From: Solirubrobacteraceae bacterium
GTDB taxonomy: Bacteria > Actinomycetota > Thermoleophilia > Solirubrobacterales > Solirubrobacteraceae
Direction of reading: 5' to 3'
Assembly: GCA_025449845.1 (NCBI GenBank)
Contig: JANWIP010000017.1
Location: 186,001-250,000, forward strand
DNA: 64,000 nt
Positions 25,933 through 33,478 of this stretch are shown here, one piece after another. Both the position numbers and the translations under genes were made by a program. The notes under the pieces were generated by a model that searched no databases, had not been told where the DNA came from, and was given only the letters and a program-made list of their open reading frames with translations. The first letter of the stretch is position 1; every line of letters begins with the position of its first letter.

Positions 25933-27051
25933 ATGAAGCTGGCGAATCCATTTGTGTTTGACCGACCCCTCCCGCCGGGTGAGTTGATTGACCGTGAAGA
26001 GGAGTTGGACTTGCTGGTGGCGCTCGCCGTGGGCGGGCAGTCGGCGCGGCTGGCAGCACCGCGGCGCTATGGCAAGACGACTCTGCTGGGCGCGCTGGTC
26101 GATCACATCGAGCGCGAGGAGGGGTTCATTGCCACGCTGCTCGACTTCTCGCGCGTGACGAGCATGGCCGATGTGGTGGCGCGCTTTGAGCAGGGCTACG
26201 CGGAGGGGTTGGAACGCAGCAAGCTGCGCGCACTGTGGCGCTCCCTGCGCCGGCGCGCGACCGTCGATGCCCACCTGCGCGTACCCGGCGACGTCGCGGG
26301 CGTGAGCGTTGGGATCGCTCCCGCCGACGGCGAAGAGCTGCTCTCACGATTGCATCACCTGCTGGAGGTTCCGCGTGTGGTGCACGAACGGACGGGGCGC
26401 CGGTGCCTTGTGATCTTCGACGAGTTTCAGGACTTGCTGAAGGTGGTGCAGGGCGTTGACGGCATCCTGCGCAGCCACATCCAGCACCACTACAAGGTGG
26501 CCTCCTACGTGTTCGCCGGCAGCGAGCCTTCGCTGCTTGCGGAGCTGTTCGGCGATCGCAAGCGCCCTCTGTTCGAGCAGGCGCGCAGCGTGCCGCTCGG
26601 ACCGCTTGCGCCGGCGCCGCTCGCGGCGTGGTTGGAGACCCGCCTCGGCAGTCGAGAGCCCTTGGGGGAGTGGATCGACGAGCTCGTCGCGTTCTCTGGC
26701 GGTCACCCTCAGCGGGCGATGATGATCGCGCACATGCTGTGGGAGCAGGACCCGCAGGATCCCGATGCGCTGAGTCACGCGATCAATGCCGCCACGCGCG
26801 AGGCGGCCGAGGGCCTGGAGCAGACCTGGACGAGTCTCAGTGCCAACGAGCGCAAGGTGCTTGGTGTGATTGCCACCGGCCAGCGGCAGGTCACATCCAA
26901 GGCGGCGCTTGCGCTCAGCGAAATCGGCAAGGGCAGCCAGGCATATGCTGCCGCCAGTCTGGTCGAGCACTGCATACTGCGCACCTCAAGCGATGGCCTG
27001 CTCAGCATCGTCGATCCGCTGCTCGCGCGCTGGCTCAGCCCGGCTCGCTAG
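25933..27051 (+). CDS. AAA/STAND-type ATPase (PF01637-like) with C-terminal winged helix
   Basis: 372 aa from ATG 25933. The N-terminus NPFVFDRPLPPGELIDREEE is typical of the ATPase family first described as predominantly archaeal. Walker A is APRRYGKTT (42-50), Walker B CLVIFDEFQD (158-167), and a sensor-like YVFAGSEPSLL follows. After the ATPase core, SGGHPQRAMMIAHMLWEQ starts the lid, and the last 90 residues (LSANERKVLGVIATGQRQVTSK onward) look like a winged helix. Such proteins are often STAND-type signalling switches; the target is unknown. The gene splits prfA from prmC and carries its own palindromic upstream region, so it is probably a later insertion. Confidence 0.85.
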   Translation: MKLANPFVFDRPLPPGELIDREEELDLLVALAVGGQSARLAAPRRYGKTTLLGALVDHIEREEGFIATLLDFSRVTSMADVVARFEQGYAEGLERSKLRALWRSLRRRATVDAHLRVPGDVAGVSVGIAPADGEELLSRLHHLLEVPRVVHERTGRRCLVIFDEFQDLLKVVQGVDGILRSHIQHHYKVASYVFAGSEPSLLAELFGDRKRPLFEQARSVPLGPLAPAPLAAWLETRLGSREPLGEWIDELVAFSGGHPQRAMMIAHMLWEQDPQDPDALSHAINAATREAAEGLEQTWTSLSANERKVLGVIATGQRQVTSKAALALSEIGKGSQAYAAASLVEHCILRTSSDGLLSIVDPLLARWLSPAR

Positions 27052-27077
27052 CCTGCGTGCATGGAGCCAGTGGCGGT

Positions 27078-27956
27078 GTGAGAACCGGCACGCCGGTACG
27101 CGAGGCTCTGGATGGCGCGATCACCGCGATCGGCGCCGCGGGCTGTGAAACGCCGCGGCTTGATGCGGAAGTGCTGCTGGCGCATGTGCTCAGGGTCTCG
27201 CGGGAGCGGCTGTGGACCGATCGGGAGCTGATCGTCGCGGGGCCGGCGGTGAGGGCATTTCAGAACGCCGTGCGCCGGCGGGCGGTGCAGCGCGAGCCGG
27301 TCGCCTACATCGTTGGTCATCGCGCCTTCCGCCATTTGGATGTGGCGGTGGACCCTCGCGTGCTCGTGCCGCGGCCCGAGACGGAGCTGCTGGTGGAGAT
27401 GGGGTTGGTGCTGCTGCGGGGCGCGCGGGTGCTCGATGTGGGTACCGGCAGTGGGGCGGTGGCGCTTGCGCTCAAGCAGGAGCGCCCCGATCTGCGGGTG
27501 ACTGGGAGTGACATCAGCTCTGACGCGCTGGAGTTGGCGCGCGGCAACGGCGAGCGGCTGGGGCTGGAGGTCAGCTGGGCGCACGCCGATCTGCTGGAGG
27601 GGCTATCCGACGAGTTCGATGCCGTGCTCTGCAATCCGCCTTACGTCGCAGAGTCCGAGCGTGGCTCGCTGGCGCCTGAGATCCTGCGCCACGAGCCACC
27701 CGGAGCGCTGTTTGCCGGGGCAGACGGGCTGGTCGTGCTTCGGCGCTTGGCCGCTCAGCTCGCCGCGCGCCCACGTGTGCGGCTGGCGGCACTGGAGGTC
27801 GGGGCTAGGCAGGCGCCGGCTGTCGGCGGCTTGCTGCACGACGCGGGCTTTACGCAGGTGCGCGCCGAGCGCGACCTTGCTGGGATTGAGCGCGTGGTCG
27901 TGGGGGAGCGGCCGGGCGAGGGCCAATCCGCAGACCGCGAGGAGGCCAGCTTGTGA
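27078..27956 (+). CDS. prmC: Peptide chain release factor N5-glutamine methyltransferase
   Basis: 292 aa from GTG 27078; the frame is open upstream but that part is opposite phase within the ATPase gene. PrmC methylates the Gln of the GGQ motif in RF1 and RF2 using SAM. Residues 1-100 are the helical release-factor-binding domain; VLVPRPETELLVE precedes the SAM domain with LDVGTGSGAVALAL (motif I, about 119-132); the active-site NPPY is at 186-189. The stop overlaps the start of the sua5 gene (GTGA). Both release factors are encoded in this window. Confidence 0.94.
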   Translation: MRTGTPVREALDGAITAIGAAGCETPRLDAEVLLAHVLRVSRERLWTDRELIVAGPAVRAFQNAVRRRAVQREPVAYIVGHRAFRHLDVAVDPRVLVPRPETELLVEMGLVLLRGARVLDVGTGSGAVALALKQERPDLRVTGSDISSDALELARGNGERLGLEVSWAHADLLEGLSDEFDAVLCNPPYVAESERGSLAPEILRHEPPGALFAGADGLVVLRRLAAQLAARPRVRLAALEVGARQAPAVGGLLHDAGFTQVRAERDLAGIERVVVGERPGEGQSADREEASL

Positions 27957-28570
27957 CGCTTACCCCTGACGACGCCCGGCGCTTGCAGGAGTGCCTCGCC
28001 GGCGGTGGCCTCGCCGTGTTTCCGGCGGACACCGTCTATGGCATCGGCTGCGAGCCGGACAATCAGGTCGCCATCGAACGCCTTTACGCGCTCAAGGGTC
28101 GTCCTGCGGCCCGGCCCGCGGCGGTGATGTTCTTCTCGCTGGGTTCGGCGCTGGAGGCGCTGCCCGAGTTGCGTGAGCGCGAGCGTGCCGCGATGATCGC
28201 GCTGCTGCCTGCGCCGCTGACGCTGCTGCTGCCCAACCGCAATCAGCGTTTCCCGTTGGCGTGCGGTCCCCGTTCGGACACGCTGGGAATTCGGGTGCCG
28301 CTGCTGGAGGGGGCACTGACGCCGCTGAGGGCCGTCGGGGTCCCCGTTTTGCAGTCCAGCGCCAATATCTCTGGGGAGGCGGACGTGCGGCGGCTCGCCG
28401 ACGTTCCCCTCGCCCTGCGCGAGGGCGTGGACCTCGTGCTCGACGGTGGCGAGCTGCCCGGGACGGCGTCCACTGTCGTCGACCTACGCGGCTACGAGGA
28501 GCGCGGCGAGTGGCGCGTCGTGCGCGGCGGGCCACTCGGGGAGAGCGAGCTGGAGCGTGTGCTCGGCTGA
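27953..28570 (+). CDS. Threonylcarbamoyl-AMP synthase (Sua5/YrdC/YciO)
   Basis: 205 aa, GTG start overlapping prmC. The enzyme makes threonylcarbamoyl-AMP from Thr, bicarbonate and ATP for the t6A37 modification of tRNAs reading ANN codons. The YrdC fold is recognisable: VFPADTVYGIGCEPDN, ALKGRPAARP (usually KxR with Lys), PLTLLL, GIRVPLLEG and QSSANISGEAD. It lacks the C-terminal Sua5 extension, so it is the short form. The prmC-sua5 order is standard in actinobacteria. Confidence 0.93.
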   Translation: MTLTPDDARRLQECLAGGGLAVFPADTVYGIGCEPDNQVAIERLYALKGRPAARPAAVMFFSLGSALEALPELRERERAAMIALLPAPLTLLLPNRNQRFPLACGPRSDTLGIRVPLLEGALTPLRAVGVPVLQSSANISGEADVRRLADVPLALREGVDLVLDGGELPGTASTVVDLRGYEERGEWRVVRGGPLGESELERVLG

Positions 28571-28596
28571 CGCGAGCGGGGCTGGGCGAGACAGGT

Positions 28597-28635
28597 GGGG
28601 GGCCAGGGCGAGGCGGGTGGGCGGCCAGGGCAGGG
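28597..28635 (+). other. G-run cluster with G-quadruplex potential
   Basis: Six runs of three or more G separated by 1-7 bases lie on the plus strand right after sua5 and before the ZTP riboswitch. The pattern G3+N1-7 (four times) is met. No function is shown; it may affect transcription into the riboswitch. Confidence 0.4.
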
Positions 28636-28660
28636 CGGCTGCAACTGCTAGCCTCAATAG

Positions 28661-28739
28661 GCCGTCGCGACTGGCGCTGAGGTGGAATTGACCACCGGGA
28701 AGCGATGGCCATCGAAGCGAGAGCCGCGCGCCTGGGCAT
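28661..28739 (+). promoter_or_regulatory. ZTP (pfl) riboswitch upstream of glyA
   Basis: Matches the pfl/ZTP motif by eye. GACTGGCGC (28669-28677) is the conserved 5' segment; GGTGG (28681-28685) pairs with CCACC (28692-28696), followed by GGGAAGCG; and the 3' pseudoknot strand CGCGCCTGGGCA ends at 28738. The class senses ZTP/ZMP, which accumulate when 10-formyl-tetrahydrofolate is short, and turns on one-carbon genes. glyA, starting at 28768, is a known target. The spacing leaves 29 nt to the ATG with AGGAG at 28757-28761, which suits control of translation. Confidence 0.85.
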
Positions 28740-28767
28740 ACATATCGTCGCCTGCGAGGAGCGCACA

Positions 28768-30162
28768 ATGCCCGAAGCCAGCACCACCGAAACCGCCGCC
28801 GAGCTCAGCCCCGACTACTTCAATCGCCCCTTGTCCGAGGTCGACCCCGAGGTCGCCGAGGCGGTGCAGGGCGAGCTTGAGCGTCAGCAGGGGACGCTTG
28901 AGATGATCGCCTCGGAGAACTTCGTCCCCCGCGCCGTGCTGGAGGCGGCCGGCTCGGTGCTGACGAACAAGTACGCCGAGGGCTACCCGGGCCGGCGCTA
29001 CTACGGCGGCTGCGAGCAGGTGGACATCACCGAGCAGTTGGCGATCGATCGCGCGCAGGCGCTGTTTGGCGCTGAGCACGCCAACGTGCAGCCGCACTCC
29101 GGTGCTCAGGCCAACACCGCCGTGTACCACGCGCTGCTCAAGCCGGGCGAGAAGATCATGGGCCTGTCCTTGGCCCACGGCGGGCATTTGACGCATGGGA
29201 TGAAGCTCAACGTCTCGGGGAAACTGTATGAGGTCGTGCCGTATGAGACAGATGCCGAGAGTGGGCTGGTGGACATGGACGAGGTGGCGCGACTGGCGCG
29301 CGAGCACCGTCCCAAGCTGCTGCTCGCCGGCTGGTCGGCCTACCCGCGCCAGCTCGACTTCGAGCGTTTCCGTGAGATCGCCGATGAGGTGGATGCGCTG
29401 CTGATGGTGGACATGGCTCATTTCGCCGGACTGGTCGCGGCGGGTCTGCACCCCAATCCGGTTGAGGTGGCCGATGTGGTCACCACCACCACGCATAAGA
29501 CCCTGGGCGGTCCGCGTGCGGGGCTGATCCTCTGCAAGGAGGAGCTGAAGAAGAAGATCGACTCTGCCGTCTTCCCCGGCCAGCAGGGTGGGCCGCTGCA
29601 GCATGTGATCGCCGCCAAGGCGGTGGCCTTGAGGATTGCCGCTTCCGAGCTGTTCCGCGAGCGCCAAGTTCGCACGCTTGATGGCGCCAAGGCAGTGGCC
29701 GAGCAGCTGCTGAGCGCCGACTCGCAGGCGCACGGTATCCGCGTGCTCACCGGCGGCACCGACACGCACCTGCTGCTCGTCGACCTGCGCTTGCTGACCC
29801 CCGAGCTGAGCGGTCGCCAGGCCGAGGACCGGCTGCATGAGATCGGGGTAACCGTCAACCGCAACGCCATCCCCTTCGACCCTCGGCCTCCAATGGAAGC
29901 CTCCGGCGTGCGTATTGGCACCCCCGCCCTTGCTACCCGTGGCCTGCAGCGTGAGGACTTCACCGAGGTCGGCGCGATCATCGCCACTGCCCTCACGGGT
30001 GAGTTCGAGGGCCGCCGGGATGAGCTGACCGAGCGTGTGCAGGCGATCGTCGAGCGCTACCCGCTGTATGAGGAGATGGGAGTTCGGCACCACGCCGGAA
30101 TCGCAACTGGAATCTACCGCGAGGGTGAAAGCGATCGCTTACGCGACGAGTGGGAGCGCTAG
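28768..30162 (+). CDS. glyA: Serine hydroxymethyltransferase
   Basis: 464 aa from ATG 28768, preceded by GCGAGGAG; an upstream in-frame ATG at 28705 lies inside the riboswitch and is not used. PLP enzyme that converts Ser and tetrahydrofolate to Gly and methylene-tetrahydrofolate. The PLP Lys is K244 in [37 protein letters not shown] and the substrate region [13 protein letters not shown] are all standard. The C-terminal helix is about 30 residues longer than in E. coli. Control is by the ZTP riboswitch just upstream. It belongs to the prmC-sua5-glyA-wecA run. Confidence 0.97.
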   Translation: MPEASTTETAAELSPDYFNRPLSEVDPEVAEAVQGELERQQGTLEMIASENFVPRAVLEAAGSVLTNKYAEGYPGRRYYGGCEQVDITEQLAIDRAQALFGAEHANVQPHSGAQANTAVYHALLKPGEKIMGLSLAHGGHLTHGMKLNVSGKLYEVVPYETDAESGLVDMDEVARLAREHRPKLLLAGWSAYPRQLDFERFREIADEVDALLMVDMAHFAGLVAAGLHPNPVEVADVVTTTTHKTLGGPRAGLILCKEELKKKIDSAVFPGQQGGPLQHVIAAKAVALRIAASELFRERQVRTLDGAKAVAEQLLSADSQAHGIRVLTGGTDTHLLLVDLRLLTPELSGRQAEDRLHEIGVTVNRNAIPFDPRPPMEASGVRIGTPALATRGLQREDFTEVGAIIATALTGEFEGRRDELTERVQAIVERYPLYEEMGVRHHAGIATGIYREGESDRLRDEWER

Positions 30163-30174
30163 CTCAGGATCGGG

Positions 30175-30585
30175 TTACACACGCAGCGACTCGCTGTCCA
30201 TCTCAAGCTCGATGACATGCGCGACTCGGTCCATGTCCGCGTCATAGGCGAGCAGGGTTGCCCCGTTGCGCCACGCAACGGCGGCGATCATGCAGTCGAT
30301 CATCCCGCGCGGGGTGACACCTTTGGCTCGGCAGCGCCGGTAAATGTGTACCGCGCCATCAAAGTCGGCTATCGCGTCGAAGCTCAGCATCTCAACGCTT
30401 GCCAGCAGCCGGCGCAACTGGGTCTCGCGATGGCTGTCTCGCGCACCAGCCAATACCTCCATGACAACGGGCTCGGTAACCGCAACCGACCCTACGCTCT
30501 CGATGAGTTCGGAGAGGCGGCGATCGACAGTGCTTTCGGTGCCTCGGTCGTACTCGACCCAGGCGGAAGTGTCCGCGAGGATCAC
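30175..30585 (-). CDS. VapC-family PIN-domain toxin
   Basis: 136 aa. PIN-domain ribonuclease, the toxin of a type II pair; family members cleave tRNA or rRNA in a Mg-dependent way. The acidic active site is visible: D5 in ILADTSAW, E43 in VVMEVLAG, D97 in MIDCMIA and D115/D117 near YDADMDR. It starts four bases inside the antitoxin gene (ATGA-type overlap), the usual coupling. The pair sits between glyA and wecA on the opposite strand. Confidence 0.92.
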   Translation of the reverse strand: MILADTSAWVEYDRGTESTVDRRLSELIESVGSVAVTEPVVMEVLAGARDSHRETQLRRLLASVEMLSFDAIADFDGAVHIYRRCRAKGVTPRGMIDCMIAAVAWRNGATLLAYDADMDRVAHVIELEMDSESLRV

Positions 30586-30794
30586 GCGGCTGCGTGTGGG
30601 GGCACGTCGGCCGGGACCTCGCCGATCGCGTGCGCTCCGCGCATCGCTCGCGCTTCATCGAGCGTCATGGGCTGCCCGGCTAAATGCCGCAGGGCGAGAT
30701 CAACGGCCGCTGTCTTGGTCCGCACGCCGTAGCGGTCCATGATCGTCCGAATGTAGTCGTCCTCGATCTCTATGTTCGTCCGCACGGTGCTCAT
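30582..30794 (-). CDS. VapB-family antitoxin
   Basis: 70 aa. The N-terminus VRTNIEIEDDYIRTIMDRYG followed by TKTAAVDLALRHLAG is the ribbon-helix-helix/VapB type 2 pattern (VapB_antitoxin family). The C-terminal half, LDEARAMRGAHAIGEVP, would wrap the toxin. It precedes and overlaps the PIN toxin gene and should repress its own promoter through the palindrome just upstream. Confidence 0.88.
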   Translation of the reverse strand: MSTVRTNIEIEDDYIRTIMDRYGVRTKTAAVDLALRHLAGQPMTLDEARAMRGAHAIGEVPADVPPHAAA

Positions 30795-30830
30795 ACACTA
30801 ATCGTACACCATACGTGTACGTGAGGTGTA
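30794..30830 (-). promoter_or_regulatory. vapBC operator palindrome
   Basis: Inner inverted repeat CGTACAC (30803-30809), 5-nt spacer, GTGTACG (30815-30821), flanked by outer arms TACAC (30794-30798) and GTGTA (30826-30830), immediately upstream of the antitoxin ATG. Nested palindromes here are typical of VapBC autorepression. Confidence 0.7.
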
Positions 30831-30926
30831 GTGCGGATCGTTGGCACTTCTCGGGGCCATGCCCATCCAAGAGGACTCGTCCGCCGTCACCCGACTCCCG
30901 CGCCTGCGATGCTGTGAGGCGGTTCG

Positions 30927-32138
30927 ATGGCGCACTTGACCGAGCTAGATGCCCTATGGGCTTTCCTGACGGCGGCGGTGGTGACGGCGCTGCTGACGCC
31001 GCTGACGATGCGCCTCGCGCGAGCGGTAGGTGCCGTGGATGTGCCGCGCGAGCGGGGGCTGTCTGACAAGGCGACGCCGCTGCTGGGCGGCCTGGCGATC
31101 TTCGCGGGGGTGTTGGTGGCGGGTGTGGCTTGGCTGCCCGACAGCGGCCCGGCGGGCCGCGTGTGGCAGGGGGTGCTGCTGGGCGCCACGCTGATCACGG
31201 TTGTGGGGGCGCTGGATGATCGCTTCGATTTGCACCCGGCGGTCAAGCTCGCGGGGCAGATCGTGGCGGCGCTTGTGGTCGTGCACTACGGGGTGGTGGT
31301 GCATTACATAACGCTGCCGTTCGTGGGCAGGTTGAGCTTCCCCAACGCGGGCGGGGCCGTGACCGTGGTGGGGCTGGTGGCGCTGATGAACGTCGTCAAC
31401 TTCAGCGACGGCGTGGATGGGCTGGCGGCGGGGGTGTGCACGATCGTTGCGGCGGCTCTGGCTGTGATCGCCTTCGATCTGGGACGGGCCGCGCCGGGGG
31501 TGCTGGCGGCGCTGACGGCAGGCGCGGCGCTGGGCTTTCTGGTCCACAACTTTCCGCCGGCGTCGAGCTTCATGGGGGACTGCGGCTCGAACCTGCTGGG
31601 CTTTCTGATGGGCTGCGTGATGGTCGAGGGTTCGGTTAAGACGACCGCGGTCGTGAGCTTTGTGCTGCCGCTGATCCTGCTGGCTGTGCCGTTCCTGGAT
31701 ACGACTTTCGTTGTGCTCAAGCGCTTGAAGTACAAGAAGCCCATTTATGAAAGCGACAGCGAGCACTTCCACCACCGCATGGCTCGCATTGGCTTCAGCA
31801 GCAGGCGCACGATCGCGTATCTGTATGCCTGGACGTTGATGCTGGCGGGCCTGGCACTGGCGCTGCGCTTTGTCCCCTACAGCGACCATCACGGCCATCT
31901 GCACACTGGTTGGACGCTCGTGATGATCGCTCTCGGCCTAGTGGCCGTGGCGGCCAGCGTGTACCTGGTGTACGTGCTGGAGATCCTGAAGTCCCGCCGC
32001 CTGGACACGCTGGGGCGGATGGTGGTGGCGCGGCGGGCTGAGCAGGGGCTTGGCGAGGGGGAGATGGATGAGCAGGGCGTAGACGCAGAACACGAGCGTG
32101 GCGCCGCGCAGGCGGCGGCTGGAGCTGACGGCCGCTAG
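30927..32138 (+). CDS. wecA: Undecaprenyl-phosphate GlcNAc-1-phosphate transferase (MraY/WecA/TagO family)
   Basis: 403 aa, about ten membrane segments. Moves a sugar-1-phosphate (usually GlcNAc-1-P) from a UDP-sugar to undecaprenyl phosphate, the first step of wall teichoic acid, arabinogalactan-type or O-antigen-type glycans. Key cytoplasmic loops: RERGLSDKATPLLGG, GALDDRFDLHPAVKL (catalytic Asp pair), NFSDGVDGLAAG, FMGDCGSNLLGF, and the His-rich SEHFHHRMARIGFSSR. The last membrane helix ends near residue 355 ([14 protein letters not shown]). The remaining acidic tail is encoded opposite the end of the convergent gene, a 201-bp overlap. In related genomes the atp operon usually follows. Confidence 0.92.
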   Translation: MAHLTELDALWAFLTAAVVTALLTPLTMRLARAVGAVDVPRERGLSDKATPLLGGLAIFAGVLVAGVAWLPDSGPAGRVWQGVLLGATLITVVGALDDRFDLHPAVKLAGQIVAALVVVHYGVVVHYITLPFVGRLSFPNAGGAVTVVGLVALMNVVNFSDGVDGLAAGVCTIVAAALAVIAFDLGRAAPGVLAALTAGAALGFLVHNFPPASSFMGDCGSNLLGFLMGCVMVEGSVKTTAVVSFVLPLILLAVPFLDTTFVVLKRLKYKKPIYESDSEHFHHRMARIGFSSRRTIAYLYAWTLMLAGLALALRFVPYSDHHGHLHTGWTLVMIALGLVAVAASVYLVYVLEILKSRRLDTLGRMVVARRAEQGLGEGEMDEQGVDAEHERGAAQAAAGADGR

Positions 32139-33404
32139 GGGCAGCGCCCAGATCGCGTACCAGGGCAGCAGCCAGGCCGTTGAGAGCAGCAGGGCGAGTG
32201 TTGCCCAGCCGGCCTGCGCGCGCCATTCCGCACCGCGCCAGGTGCGCCAGAGAGTGAACAGCAGCACCGCGAGAAAGCCGCCGAGGAAGATGTTGCGCCA
32301 CCAGGTGGGGGTGCCGGTGAGGCCCACCAGCCGCGCGCTCTCGGCGGGGATGCTGTGCACGGCCACGAGTTGCTGCTGCTCCTGCAGGGCGCTGAGGAAG
32401 CCGAAGGCATGCGCGCCGAAGCCGATCACGGCAAGCACGGCGAGCGCGGCGAGGCTCAGCAGCGCGGCGCCGAGCATCCGCAGGCGCGCGCGTCCACCCG
32501 TGGGCGCGAGGATGAGATAGGGCAGCACCAGGCCGACTGAGGCCTTTACGGCAACTGCCGCCACGAGCGCTGCGGAACCCCGCGATGCGTCACGCACGCT
32601 GGTGGCGGCTGTGGTGGCCGTCAGGGCGAGCGCGAGCGACAGCAGCAGCATCACCAGCGTGTCGTTATGAGCTCCCCCGACGGCCAACTCCAGCAGCAGC
32701 GGATTGAGGCCCAGGAAGGCGACCGCCCAACGCGGCGAGTGGCCCAGGCGGGAGGCGGCGCGACCCACGAGCGCTACGGCGCCGAGGCTGCAGAGGACCG
32801 CTACCGCCTTCAGCGCCCACAGGCCACCAGCGACACCTAGTGGCGCGATTACATAGGTGCCGAGCGTGAACAGCGGTCCGTAGGGCGAGTGCTGGTAGGG
32901 CCAGCCCAGGAACGGATAGACGGGGTCGGTGAAGATCCGCACGGGATAGTTCGTGTATGGGTCCAGGCCGTGCAGGGCGCCGAGGCGGGCGAAGCCGAGG
33001 TAGCCGAAGACATCCTGGGAGATCAGCGGCGGCCCCAGCAGCAGGATGATGTGGGCGGCCACGATCGCGAGGGCGATTGCCCATATTGGCAGTGCCCGGA
33101 CGGCGAGGAGCACCACCAGATAGCTGCCGGCCATGATTAGCGTGAGCGTCTGGAAGCTGTTTTCGTTGAGGCCAAGGCCGAGGTTGCGCAGCGGCCCCGC
33201 CATCCAGGCGGGCCAGCCGCCGCTGCGGCCGGGCACGTAGATCGTGGGGGCGCTGGCCGCGCCGGCGCAGAGCAGGAAGACGCTCACGAGCACACCCGCG
33301 AGCCCAAGAATCCCCAGCGTAAGCAGCAGGGCACGGGAGGATACGCCGGCAATATGTCCGTCGGCTGTGCGAATGTTCGGTATGCCTAGTACTCTGTCGT
33401 TCAC
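31938..33404 (-). CDS. GT87-like polyprenol-phosphate mannosyltransferase family membrane protein
   Basis: 488 aa from GTG 33404; an ATG at 33500 would overlap the divergent gene. Many hydrophobic helices with a large loop containing [20 protein letters not shown] and DPYTNYPV, then [20 protein letters not shown], a signature of GT-C family (GT87/DUF2029) glycosyltransferases that use lipid-linked mannose on the outer membrane face. The exact donor and acceptor are unknown. The C-terminal 50 residues (His/Gln-rich) are antisense to the wecA tail and probably unstructured. Divergent from the GT28-like gene and next to wecA, so an envelope glycan role is likely. Confidence 0.8.
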   Translation of the reverse strand: MNDRVLGIPNIRTADGHIAGVSSRALLLTLGILGLAGVLVSVFLLCAGAASAPTIYVPGRSGGWPAWMAGPLRNLGLGLNENSFQTLTLIMAGSYLVVLLAVRALPIWAIALAIVAAHIILLLGPPLISQDVFGYLGFARLGALHGLDPYTNYPVRIFTDPVYPFLGWPYQHSPYGPLFTLGTYVIAPLGVAGGLWALKAVAVLCSLGAVALVGRAASRLGHSPRWAVAFLGLNPLLLELAVGGAHNDTLVMLLLSLALALTATTAATSVRDASRGSAALVAAVAVKASVGLVLPYLILAPTGGRARLRMLGAALLSLAALAVLAVIGFGAHAFGFLSALQEQQQLVAVHSIPAESARLVGLTGTPTWWRNIFLGGFLAVLLFTLWRTWRGAEWRAQAGWATLALLLSTAWLLPWYAIWALPLAAVSSSRRLRGATLVFCVYALLIHLPLAKPLLSPPRHHHPPQRVQAAGLQDLQHVHQVHAGRHGH

Positions 33405-33478
33405 CGCTGTATTCGTTGGGGGGGGATTTGTCCGGTGGCCGCACTGCCAATCACCGCCCCCGGCAGAGCTTGACGCAT

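Noticed and set aside
26628-27077. N-terminal extension of prmC
   Set aside because: Out-of-phase reading of the AAA ATPase gene; PrmC homology starts at the GTG at 27078.
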